A stretch of DNA of 11,070 bases from Candidatus Poseidoniaceae archaeon (GCA_013329355.1 DUKK01000091.1:1-11070); one strand, 5' to 3'. Counted from the first letter of the stretch, positions 1 through 7,194 are shown. Notes: a model not told the origin generated them from the letters alone. Numbers and translations are program-made.

Positions 1-524
1 GCAACTAAATCAACCTCATCTAGAGCGATTCCTTCTTCAACGAATTCTAAGTCATTCCACGCTACACCACTGTTAGTTCGATGGGGAACTCCCTCACGGA
101 TGCCTAATCTAGTCTCCATATCTTCGATGCACATGGGGCCGATTTCTCTAACTGCTTCCCGCTCATCTGTGCTTATCCAATCGTTATCGCCGCCTGGTGC
201 ACCATCGAACAGACCATCTAGGTTCTCTCTTACGGTTGCGGAATTACTGCCGTTGACGTAAGCGGTTGCTTCCATCTCTGCAGTTGCCCAATCAGTTCCT
301 ATATCGATATTAAACAAAGCAAAATTATAGTCGAATAAGTCTTCAAATGTATATCCTGAACAATCAACATCAGATAGTCCACTACTCCCTTGTCTGCCTT
401 CGGTTTCTGCGGGTTCGGTGATAGGTAATTCTGGACTGGTAACACCGCTGGTAATACTCATCATTATCATCATGATTAGCATGGTAATCGCTGTGGCTGG
501 AACATAGTATTGTCTAGTTGCCAT
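1..524 (-). CDS. Secreted acidic protein of unknown function (C-terminus beyond window)
   Basis: An open frame without stops runs on the minus strand from ATG at 524-522 to the left edge, giving about 174 residues of a longer protein. The N-terminus (MATRQYYVPATAITMLIMMI...) is a hydrophobic export signal or anchor rich in methionine. It is followed by a Pro/Glu/Ser linker and an acidic domain with two cysteines. The stretch DGAPGGDNDWISTDE is Asp-rich and could be a calcium-binding loop, but it does not fit a canonical EF-hand. I do not recognise a named family. It lies 60 bp downstream of an ABC ATPase/permease pair on the same strand and is probably co-transcribed, so it could be an exported partner or substrate of that transporter (inference). 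The start is set by the hydrophobic signal; the GGTGGG just before the ATG lies inside a palindrome. Confidence 0.8.
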   Translation of the reverse strand, partial: MATRQYYVPATAITMLIMMIMMSITSGVTSPELPITEPAETEGRQGSSGLSDVDCSGYTFEDLFDYNFALFNIDIGTDWATAEMEATAYVNGSNSATVRENLDGLFDGAPGGDNDWISTDEREAVREIGPMCIEDMETRLGIREGVPHRTNSGVAWNDLEFVEEGIALDEVDLV

Positions 525-539
525 GCCCACCGGTGGGCA
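524..539. promoter_or_regulatory. Perfect 16-bp palindrome abutting a start codon
   Basis: TGCCCACCGGTGGGCA is its own reverse complement. On the minus strand its last base is the A of the ATG of the secreted-protein gene. As RNA it could fold into a 6-bp stem with a CCGG loop, burying the GGUGGG that would serve as ribosome-binding site. It could equally be a protein operator. The palindrome is seen directly; any regulatory role is inference. Confidence 0.45.
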
Positions 540-584
540 ATACTTGTCTAATACTCTTTGGATGTTAGCGTGGCATTTGGCTGA

Positions 585-1412
585 TTACGGTTGTATCTTA
601 ATCATCCGGGATTTAAACCACAGCCACGGTAAAACCGTCCATACGGCTGCGGTAATCCATGATACAATGGCTGGTACACCGCGGTCAACATCTGCAAGAT
701 TTGTCTCTAGCAAGTGGTGAAACACACCATTTGGTGACAAGAGGTCCAAGAACCCCTCAATTCTTACCATCTCCGGATTGTTAACCTCACCAACATTTAC
801 TCCAGAGGCAAAGGCGACCATCGAGGTTACTAAAGCCCACAAGAAGGTGAATAAAAACCACATTCCGACTCCAAACGCAACAGAAGTTCCCTGATCCTTG
901 GAATATGTGGAGGCAATCAAGCTGAATATCACATACCAAAACAGAACCAGTCCTACTGCAGCAAATGAGGCAAGCGTTTCTGGGATTGCAATGACTTGGT
1001 CAAGTCGTAACATAACAATGATGGTGGATATCAGCCATAACACCCAAACTGGGATTAGAATCGCCAACCAATGACCTAGTGCCAGACCCATTGCTTGTTC
1101 TTCCCTGGGCATCGGCTGTGATAATTTTACTTCGAGAACTCCGCTAAAACGGTCCCTGCTGATGCCGTCAAACGATAACAAAACGCCACACATAGTTCCA
1201 GCGAAGACAATACCTAGACTAGTGTAAAACATAACCTCCATCACGTTTTCTGGCCTCACTCCGCCGGGCAACATAACCTCTGGGTCGGAAAAACCCCAAG
1301 CAATGCCAGGTATAAACAAAATTAGGATTGGTAGCATGATAATCATCCTAGTTGATCTCAACTTTTCGGCGATAATTTGTCTAGATATAGCAAAAATCTC
1401 AGCGTTTAACAT
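585..1412 (-). CDS. ABC-2 type transporter permease
   Basis: This 275-residue integral membrane protein has about six predicted helices (roughly residues 22-41, 61-80, 111-135, 149-170, 178-201 and 248-266). After helix 2 there is a cytoplasmic stretch containing DGISRDRFSGVLEVKLSQP. That pattern (an E/D-G...SGxLE...LSxPxxR region) is typical of the ABC-2 permease group that includes NosY-like proteins. It would form the membrane channel for the ATPase encoded immediately upstream; the ATPase stop and this ATG are one base apart. A strong GGGGAGGA ribosome-binding site lies inside the end of the ATPase gene. The direction is probably export, or membrane-protein maturation as in Nos systems. 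The substrate cannot be read from the sequence. Confidence 0.85.
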   Translation of the reverse strand: MLNAEIFAISRQIIAEKLRSTRMIIMLPILILFIPGIAWGFSDPEVMLPGGVRPENVMEVMFYTSLGIVFAGTMCGVLLSFDGISRDRFSGVLEVKLSQPMPREEQAMGLALGHWLAILIPVWVLWLISTIIVMLRLDQVIAIPETLASFAAVGLVLFWYVIFSLIASTYSKDQGTSVAFGVGMWFLFTFLWALVTSMVAFASGVNVGEVNNPEMVRIEGFLDLLSPNGVFHHLLETNLADVDRGVPAIVSWITAAVWTVLPWLWFKSRMIKIQP

Positions 1413-1413
1413 G

Positions 1414-2439
1414 CTATTCTTCCTCCCCTAAGGTTTTCAACGGTATCATATTTGAGGCCTGAATTTCCATACCTATTTCGTCAATCTTCAGCCCCGTTGC
1501 TTGGCAGAGCAATTCGACAATATCAGGGCTTTTTCGTTTCCACTCAGTGATTGAATGACCAGCATGGACGATGTTCTTGATGCTCGACTCATCTGCATGT
1601 TGAATTGTGCAACGCCAATTTTCATCGTCAATAGACTGTTCTAGAATAATACCAGAACCAATTAATTCCGTTAATTCAGGAAATTTCCCTCGGCCACTTA
1701 ATTCAATTCTGTCTTCAAGGCCAAGTTTTTCCTCGATATCTTTGAGAGTGCCATCTGCGACCAATTGTCCACGATGAATGAGCAATAATTTGTCAATCAA
1801 ATCGACTAAACCACTCACTTGGTGTGATGAAATAATTACGGCAACGCCTTGCTTGCTCAATTGCTTTATCATTCGCTCTACTGACTTAGCGGCAACTGGA
1901 TCAAGTCCGTTAAACGGTTCATCTAGCAACAGAATCTTTGGTGAACCCATCAACGCAACCGCTAAACTCAATCTTTGTCGCATACCTTGACTAAGTTCGT
2001 CTAGTGGAGATGTATACTTAGCAGACAATCCGACTAATTTTAGTAGTTTTTCCGGTGTTACAGGATTTGCCCGCATGTTAGAGAACTGCTGTATAGTCTG
2101 GCCCACTGTGGCACTACCCGACCATCTAACCTGTTCCGGCATGTGACCAATGTTTGCTCGTAATTGTCGGTCGATGGGACCATTTGCGGTGTCCAATTCA
2201 ACACCTTGTAGGTTAATCTTACCTGAATCAATTGGCATAACACCTGCAAGGATGCGCAGCAGGGTTGTTTTCCCAGCACCATTTGGCCCGACTAGTCCGA
2301 CAATCTGCCCTGCCTCTATGGTGAAATTTAGTCCTAATACTCCCGGCCCGGGCTTGGTTTGCCACGGGTTGGCAAATTTTGGACGAGATATCCTGTGCCG
2401 GAACGTGACGTCAAACAACTCCAGCGCCCGGCCTGTCAT
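1414..2439 (-). CDS. ABC transporter ATP-binding protein (ABC-2 / NosF-like)
   Basis: This 341-residue cytoplasmic ATPase has all the nucleotide-binding motifs in order: Walker A GPNGAGKTT at 51-59, Q-loop glutamine near 103, signature LSQGM at 149-153, Walker B ILLLDEP at 169-175 with catalytic Glu174, D-loop GLD at 178-180 and switch His206. Around 100 residues beyond the ATPase core form a C-terminal domain common in ABC-2 ATPases (CcmA/NosF/DrrA group). The first 35 residues include an unusual basic, Pro-rich insertion (about residues 14-32) before the beta strand that leads into Walker A. It is first in a three-gene minus-strand operon with the permease and the secreted protein, and its promoter must lie in the 64-bp divergent gap. 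Substrate unknown. Confidence 0.92.
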   Translation of the reverse strand: MTGRALELFDVTFRHRISRPKFANPWQTKPGPGVLGLNFTIEAGQIVGLVGPNGAGKTTLLRILAGVMPIDSGKINLQGVELDTANGPIDRQLRANIGHMPEQVRWSGSATVGQTIQQFSNMRANPVTPEKLLKLVGLSAKYTSPLDELSQGMRQRLSLAVALMGSPKILLLDEPFNGLDPVAAKSVERMIKQLSKQGVAVIISSHQVSGLVDLIDKLLLIHRGQLVADGTLKDIEEKLGLEDRIELSGRGKFPELTELIGSGIILEQSIDDENWRCTIQHADESSIKNIVHAGHSITEWKRKSPDIVELLCQATGLKIDEIGMEIQASNMIPLKTLGEEE

Positions 2440-2503
2440 GTATCGGCCTGAGTGTTCAACTATGACAAATTAACTTCAATAAGAGTATCTTTGGCAAAGG
2501 TTA
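2440..2503. promoter_or_regulatory. Divergent intergenic region
   Basis: Only 64 bp separate the divergent ABC ATPase gene and the plus-strand membrane protein, so both promoters must sit here or inside the coding ends. The middle (about 2463-2485) is AT-rich and could hold TATA elements for both directions. No box is clear enough to place. Confidence 0.3.
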
Positions 2504-3418
2504 TTGCTGAAATACCAATTCAACTACATGAATAACATGCTTGTCTCAATTTTCACATCGTTGATGTTGGTTGGGGTGATTTATGTTATTGTCCAGATTA
2601 ATAATAAATCTAGTGATGAAGCAAGTATTTCGGTTAGATCCGCATACGGCGACAAAGGATTTGAGGTATTAATTGGCTGCATCTTGCTAATGTGGATTGT
2701 GCCCTATGGAGTAATCATCGTCATCCCTTGTGCGCTTCTACTATCCGTGCTTAGCCCTGCAGGCCGAATGTCATGGGGTGTTTACGGCAAGATTCGAGCA
2801 TACGCAATGTCTTCAATGCTGTTGATTGTGCTAGTTAGCGGTTTTGCCCCAACACCAAGTCCCAAGGCGCCTAATTCTTGGGGAGAGCCGCTGTTCTATG
2901 AGAACCCGAACGCACCGCTATACCCCAGTGGGCAACAGTATACATGGTTGAAGTTACCATCTGATGGTGGGCTGGATGTTGAGATTGTTCAATCATTGAC
3001 CATTAGAACGCCACACCAATTTGGTAAATTATCAGCTGCTTCATCAACATTAGTTATTGCAGATTTGTTTGACATGCAACAATCTAGATTAGACCAAGCA
3101 ATACAATTATTGGACCAACAAATTGTATTTGACATCGATGAGAACGATATGAAATTAGTCCCCATAAAAGATAAACAGACCCATTCTTACGATTTGGGGG
3201 CTGAATCAGTAGAATTAGATATCAGAATATATGAACTCAGAAGTTTGACATTAAGCTCAGACCCAACCGGTTTCAAAGTTGGGGAGGTGTTTTGTGTTGC
3301 TGAAGCAAATTGGGGCGGAGAGTTGGATATTTTAGTTGTGGTTCGTCCAGTGGGCCACACTGGATTATTCAATGATCGATATGTGGAAGGCCTCACAGTG
3401 CAGTGGATTTTAGCATAG
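2504..3418 (+). CDS. Membrane protein with three N-terminal helices and an extracytoplasmic domain, function unknown
   Basis: I do not recognise this 304-residue protein. Three hydrophobic segments are visible (about 13-32, 53-83 and 99-116). The second is long and may be a re-entrant or double pass. A Pro-rich linker (PTPSPKAPNSW) leads to a C-terminal domain of about 180 residues that is mixed alpha/beta by eye, with one cysteine (Cys264). The longest frame begins with TTG at 2504, with AAAGG three bases upstream. ATG at 2528 or 2537 would also keep all membrane segments, so the true start is uncertain. It is divergent from the ABC-2 operon and lies 81 bp before the FEA1-like gene. The DtxR-like operator is downstream of it, so it need not belong to the iron regulon. 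Confidence 0.75.
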   Translation: MLKYQFNYMNNMLVSIFTSLMLVGVIYVIVQINNKSSDEASISVRSAYGDKGFEVLIGCILLMWIVPYGVIIVIPCALLLSVLSPAGRMSWGVYGKIRAYAMSSMLLIVLVSGFAPTPSPKAPNSWGEPLFYENPNAPLYPSGQQYTWLKLPSDGGLDVEIVQSLTIRTPHQFGKLSAASSTLVIADLFDMQQSRLDQAIQLLDQQIVFDIDENDMKLVPIKDKQTHSYDLGAESVELDIRIYELRSLTLSSDPTGFKVGEVFCVAEANWGGELDILVVVRPVGHTGLFNDRYVEGLTVQWILA

Positions 3419-3431
3419 AACAAGCGAAATT

Positions 3432-3440
3432 GATATTTTA
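3432..3440 (+). promoter_or_regulatory. Candidate TATA/BRE element for the FEA1-like gene
   Basis: CGAAATTGATATTTTA (3425-3440) resembles an archaeal BRE plus TATA arrangement: purine-rich CGAAA, then GATATTTTA. A start site about 25 bp downstream would give a leader of roughly 35 nt containing the AGGTG ribosome-binding site at 3487-3491. This is inferred from pattern only. The TATATAT directly before the ATG is too close to the gene to be its TATA box. Confidence 0.4.
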
Positions 3441-3451
3441 GGTAAACCTAA
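3438..3451. promoter_or_regulatory. DtxR/IdeR-like iron operator (putative)
   Basis: TTAGGT-AA-ACCTAA is a 14-bp inverted repeat with perfect 6-bp arms. The arms match the half-sites of the DtxR/IdeR consensus TTAGGTTAGCCTAACCTAA with a shorter centre. DtxR-family iron repressors are also known in archaea (for example Idr1/Idr2 of Halobacterium). It overlaps the candidate TATA element 49-62 bp before the FEA1-like start codon, which suits repression by steric block. Two further TTTTAG stretches follow at 3454-3459 and 3470-3475 and might be extra half-sites. Confidence 0.55.
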
Positions 3452-3499
3452 TCTTTTAGTAGGGCAGGTTTTTAGGCGCCCCGAAAAGGTGTATTATAT

Positions 3500-4750
3500 A
3501 TGAACCAAACAAAATTGAAAGGAATGATATTGATTGTACTTATGGCAGCAGCAGGACTAGCAGGTTGCGTAGGTGACGAAGACGAAGAAACCACAGACAG
3601 TGGCAGCACCATGGACGCGTCCGATGGTGGCTACACATATGCATCAAACGTCGATAACCATCGCAGTTTGATGAAAGATCTGTGTGACATAAAGACCGCA
3701 GCAAGCGCATTTGACTTTGCAACAGCAAAGGACATTTACCAGAACGGTAAGAATGCGGAGAAGAGCGATGGCTCTTACAGAACTCTTGCTGGGTTCGCTT
3801 CTGCTGAGGGCAAAGCCCACGGCTACGATGACTACTACGGTCAAGCGGGCTCAATCGATGCTCACATAACCGCAGCTCTAGACGGAACTGGTGACTTTGC
3901 CGGAACCTCTGACACCGTAAGATACCAAGGTGTCGCAAAACTAACTGCAAACATGGGAATGATTGCTTACACAATTCACGAACTAAACACTGCAGTTGCC
4001 AAGGCTGACGATGGTAACGTCGATGACGACACTGGCGCACCACACAACTGGGACGAAGGCTGGGCTTTCTTCCACGGTCCTGATGAAGACCTAAGTTGCG
4101 CACCAGCAAACACATTCAAGAAGCGTTCCACAGACTTCGGTACTGAAACCAACGGCGTTTCAAACACACTAAACGCAGTCGAGACCGCTATGGTTGACGG
4201 ACTTGCAGCACTACAAGCACAAGACCAGGCTGGATACACAGCAGCAACCAACACAGTTGTCAAGAACGTAATCATCACCTACACACAAGCTACCATGAAG
4301 TACACATACAAGATGGATGATGCAGACAACGGTCCAAAGTATCAAGCAGAAGGCTATGCTTTCTGGAAGGTAATTGAAGCTTACACAGCACAATACACCG
4401 ACGCTTGCTACAACATGGCAGTTCACAAGGTAATGTACATGGGCGACATTGATGCTGCAACATGTGACGCATTCGTTTGGACCAACGGTTCACAGGATGC
4501 TGATGGACCAGCCGACACATGCTACAACACTGTTACCCACATGGTTTCTACCGATGTGACCAACGAAACTGAATGTGACGGCTACTCGTCAATGTATTTC
4601 CAAGACAAGTATGGTGCTGAGAAGATCAACGAGATTGTAAATCTACAAGATGCAACACAACTAGGTCAGTCATATGACATAGCGCCTTACTTGCAGATGG
4701 TCCTTGCTCATTACGGCATTACTGCTGATGAGTTGGGCACCTACGCCTGA
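3500..4750 (+). CDS. FEA1-like (low-iron-inducible periplasmic / phytotransferrin-related) lipoprotein
   Basis: This 416-residue exported lipoprotein has a hydrophobic signal ending in lipobox LAGC, with lipid-anchor Cys23. An acidic Asp/Glu/Ser/Thr spacer (about 24-45) follows, then a largely helical domain. Features I associate with the FEA1 family are a HNWDEGWAFFHG motif (182-193), KKRSTDFGTE (207-216) and a second aromatic motif, AEGYAFWKVIEAY (283-295). FEA1/ISIP2A-type proteins bind ferric iron at the surface of iron-starved algae, so here it would be a surface iron-capture protein tethered to the archaeal membrane (inference). An insertion at about 301-367 holds two paired-cysteine repeats; Cys62 and Cys200 are also present. 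The AGGTG ribosome-binding site is 8 bp before the ATG. Codon choice favours AAC, TAC, GAC and AAG more than the neighbours, suggesting high expression. The family call is from memory of motifs; an imelysin/EfeO-like helical protein is the main alternative. Confidence 0.6.
   Translation: MNQTKLKGMILIVLMAAAGLAGCVGDEDEETTDSGSTMDASDGGYTYASNVDNHRSLMKDLCDIKTAASAFDFATAKDIYQNGKNAEKSDGSYRTLAGFASAEGKAHGYDDYYGQAGSIDAHITAALDGTGDFAGTSDTVRYQGVAKLTANMGMIAYTIHELNTAVAKADDGNVDDDTGAPHNWDEGWAFFHGPDEDLSCAPANTFKKRSTDFGTETNGVSNTLNAVETAMVDGLAALQAQDQAGYTAATNTVVKNVIITYTQATMKYTYKMDDADNGPKYQAEGYAFWKVIEAYTAQYTDACYNMAVHKVMYMGDIDAATCDAFVWTNGSQDADGPADTCYNTVTHMVSTDVTNETECDGYSSMYFQDKYGAEKINEIVNLQDATQLGQSYDIAPYLQMVLAHYGITADELGTYA
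4400..4600 (+). repeat. Two tandem paired-cysteine modules inside the FEA1-like protein
   Basis: Residues 301-331 and 339-367 share the pattern D-x-C-Y-N-x3-H-x-V, then an acidic stretch, then C-D-x1-2-[FY]. The cysteines are 303/322 and 341/359, spaced 19 and 18 residues apart, with a period of 37-38 residues. Each pair probably forms one small disulfide loop. Similar short modules recur, in my recollection, in exported Poseidoniales proteins. They are not part of the algal FEA1 core, so this looks like an insertion. Confidence 0.6.
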
Positions 4751-4762
4751 ATTACACAGCAT

Positions 4763-4781
4763 AGTTAGTTCTCCGCTAACT
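4763..4781. terminator. Small inverted repeat after the FEA1-like gene
   Basis: AGTTAG and CTAACT form a 6-bp stem around TTCTCCG, followed by only three T residues, 13 bp after the stop codon. It could be a weak terminator or 3'-end processing hairpin that separates a highly expressed lipoprotein message from the downstream operon. The short T-run makes it unconvincing as a strong terminator. Confidence 0.25.
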
Positions 4782-4798
4782 TTGGCATTACCGCCGGC

Positions 4799-4838
4799 GG
4801 AGCATACCTGGATAGTCACCCAGATTGAGGTATGTTCC
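4799..4838. promoter_or_regulatory. Inverted repeat in the leader of the downstream operon
   Basis: GGAGCATACCT (4799-4809) and AGGTATGTTCC (4828-4838) are complementary over 11 positions, with one G-T position that would be a G-U pair in RNA, around an 18-base loop. A perfect 10-bp palindrome, CCGCCGGCGG, lies just before it at 4791-4800, and TTGGCAT flanks the block on both sides (4782-4788, 4840-4846). The block lies 28 bp upstream of the ATG of the 775-residue protein. It may be an operator or a structured leader; no known riboswitch class is evident. Confidence 0.4.
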
Positions 4839-4866
4839 GTTGGCATCTACTGACGTGGTGTGAAAA

Positions 4867-7194
4867 ATGAAACAACATAATTCAATTGCGCTCATCGCAT
4901 TGTTGCTAATTGCATTAATTCCAACTGGTATGTCTGAAACTGGTGACGACGATTCTGCTACCGGATACTCGATATCTGGGTCCGTATTTGACACAGATGG
5001 TAGCATCGCTGGCAGCACATCTATGAAACTCTCCGGCTATGAGTCGATCTGGACAGATTCCTCAGGAGCCTATGAGTATAGCAATATTCCCGAGGGAGAG
5101 TATTCGATTAGGGCATACTTCATGGACAACGGACACACTGTCGCCTATCGAAAAATCCTGCTCGATGCTAACTTAGAGCTAGACTGGACGGTAAATCATA
5201 ACTGGATTACTATCGATACCACTGACCAACAAGCAGAGTTCAGTGTCGTTAGCGAGGCCACTTCAGAAACCGTGCAATATTCTCAACTAATTAGCTTGGG
5301 ACCTTACCAAGTAGATCAATACTATTCTGTCAATGCTGCATTTGGTGACGGCCAAGAGCGAGATGTCATAATGAAACTACGAACTGGTTCATCAACTGAA
5401 CCATTCATTAACCACCTCTCTTTGAACCCAAATGAGAACTGTCGTTTTGGTATTTTGAGCGATATTTATGATAATCCAATCCCTAACGCAGTAGTAACTA
5501 TTGGTTCACAGTCGGTCTATTCCGATAATGATGGTTTCTATCTCTTCTGTGGTCTAACCATTGGAAGTCAATACAACATAAGCGCAACCAGCGGACCAGT
5601 GGAACTGTTCAGTCTATCGATGGTTGAAATCGATTCAGGAATCGGCTGGTTTAACATGACATCTCAGGTAATACCAGAGAAGCCAGCTGCACCAGAATTT
5701 TTATTGCAAAGTTTTGACATGTCGGTCGCTGAATCACCTCGCATTATAGACTGGAGCGGTGGAGACTACACCGACCACTTCGATTTGTTTATTGATGGCG
5801 AACTTGCTTATCGTGGTTTAAACGAGTATTATGAATTTGCTCCAAGTAAACCGGGCACCTATGTGTTTTCATTGGTTGCAATTAATCCAAACGGGACTAC
5901 TGATGCAACCAAGAGCTTAACAGTCGTTGTCCTAGATGACGCAGGTGCGGGTTTCTGGAATGTGGGGATGAGTTGGTCATATGATGTTGACTACTACCCT
6001 GTTAGCAGTGATGGAACCCATAACGTAACCATGACGGTTGCTGGGACGGAATCAATGGTCGATGCTTTCGGTAATCCACAGGATTGTTATCTCATGAAAG
6101 TTGTCGATGAATATGACAGCCCAGACAGGGTGAGATACCACTGGATTGATACCGATAATTTGCTCAAAGTCAGGACATACTCCGAAACCTCACAATACTT
6201 TGTCGACGGAACTATGGGATGGAGTTACACGACTGATGGCAATCAAGCGACTAATCTATTCTCTGGAACCGCTGCATTCGCACACTTCAATCGAACTAAC
6301 ATAATCGGGGTCCCGGGACACCCAAACGGCTATGATGATACAACAAATACGGTAACGATTGTCGAGGGAGTCATAATTGAAACTCCTAGTGGCACTTACT
6401 CAACTACCTACTATAAGATAACAGATAAAAATGATAACGTAGACTCTTGGGAACTGTGGTATAATGACACGGTAAGGAACTGGGTCAAGATTGTTGACAG
6501 GCTTCCTGGCTCGCATTCAGAGTCAGTTACTTACCACTTAAACGGCTTCTCTGGAATGCCCTCACAGCCACAGTTTGTTACCGAAACCTCAACGATAAAC
6601 ACCAAGGATTACACTGTTGAATGGGGTCCTTTTGCCAGCGCAACCTCATACGACCTGTTGCGCAACGGCGAGATAGTATATACTGGAGAGTCAACCAGTT
6701 TCGCAGTTGAAAATCAGGATGACGGTGTGTATGAATATCAAATCACCGCCCGGTTATTTTCTGGGTCGCAAGTCTCCAGTGAGGTAATTTCTATCGAGGT
6801 CGATTTCAAGATTCCAACCCCCGAATTAAATCTACCATATGCACAAGATCTTGCTGAAGACACTGGACTATACATTGAATGGACGCAAACTATTGATGCG
6901 GACTGGTATGCATTGCAACACACATCACCTGATGGCTTGGTAACAGAAATTTACAATGGCACTGATAATTTCTTTACTTTTGATGAGTTAGAGGAGGGAC
7001 AGAATAGGTTTCGAGCAAACTTAGGGTTTGATGGTGGGAAATATTCAGAGTTATCAAATTCATCGTATGTCAATTTAATCACACCACCAACTGATGAATC
7101 GAAAGATGTGAGTTTTGTTTCGCTGTTTGCCCTAGTTACCGTTATCGGACTGGCAGCAATTGTGCTAAACCAGCGTGGTGAGAATGATGAATGA
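4867..7194 (+). CDS. Modular surface protein with CarboxypepD_reg-like and Fn3-like domains, membrane-anchored
   Basis: This 775-residue exported protein starts with a signal peptide (about 1-23). Next is a carboxypeptidase-regulatory-like beta sandwich (about 34-108: SGSVFDTDGSIAGS...TDSSGAYEYSNIPEGEYSI). A second such domain covers about 192-255 (SDIYDNPIPNAVVTIG...DNDGFYLFCGL). An Fn3/Ig-like domain follows (about 272-356). A central domain of about 200 residues (358-560), rich in Trp and Tyr, is unassigned. Two more Fn3-like domains lie at about 565-646 and 648-738. A C-terminal helix (about 748-767) with a short acidic tail anchors it, and many N-x-S/T sequons are present. No enzyme motif is seen, so it looks like a binding or adhesion surface protein. 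Its last 8 bases overlap the binding-protein gene, which suggests a role in ligand capture for that transporter (inference). GTGGTG 6 bp upstream is the ribosome-binding site. Confidence 0.8.
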   Translation: MKQHNSIALIALLLIALIPTGMSETGDDDSATGYSISGSVFDTDGSIAGSTSMKLSGYESIWTDSSGAYEYSNIPEGEYSIRAYFMDNGHTVAYRKILLDANLELDWTVNHNWITIDTTDQQAEFSVVSEATSETVQYSQLISLGPYQVDQYYSVNAAFGDGQERDVIMKLRTGSSTEPFINHLSLNPNENCRFGILSDIYDNPIPNAVVTIGSQSVYSDNDGFYLFCGLTIGSQYNISATSGPVELFSLSMVEIDSGIGWFNMTSQVIPEKPAAPEFLLQSFDMSVAESPRIIDWSGGDYTDHFDLFIDGELAYRGLNEYYEFAPSKPGTYVFSLVAINPNGTTDATKSLTVVVLDDAGAGFWNVGMSWSYDVDYYPVSSDGTHNVTMTVAGTESMVDAFGNPQDCYLMKVVDEYDSPDRVRYHWIDTDNLLKVRTYSETSQYFVDGTMGWSYTTDGNQATNLFSGTAAFAHFNRTNIIGVPGHPNGYDDTTNTVTIVEGVIIETPSGTYSTTYYKITDKNDNVDSWELWYNDTVRNWVKIVDRLPGSHSESVTYHLNGFSGMPSQPQFVTETSTINTKDYTVEWGPFASATSYDLLRNGEIVYTGESTSFAVENQDDGVYEYQITARLFSGSQVSSEVISIEVDFKIPTPELNLPYAQDLAEDTGLYIEWTQTIDADWYALQHTSPDGLVTEIYNGTDNFFTFDELEEGQNRFRANLGFDGGKYSELSNSSYVNLITPPTDESKDVSFVSLFALVTVIGLAAIVLNQRGENDE

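Noticed and set aside
523..720. Plus-strand frame of 65 codons
   Set aside because: It overlaps the start of the minus-strand secreted protein and the end of the permease, with no recognisable content.
585..2439. NosFY copper/nitrous-oxide maturation system
   Set aside because: The ATPase and permease resemble that subgroup, but there is no NosD, NosL or NosZ nearby and the downstream secreted protein lacks copper motifs.
3491..3500. TATTATATAT as the TATA box of the FEA1-like gene
   Set aside because: It ends on the start codon, leaving no room for the usual spacing of about 25 bp to a transcription start, and AGGTG upstream indicates a leadered message.
3540..4115. Long minus-strand open frame (191 codons) opposite the FEA1-like gene
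   Set aside because: The translation is Leu/Arg/Cys/His-rich with no family pattern, as expected opposite a gene using C-ending codons; the plus-strand frame is a clear exported protein.
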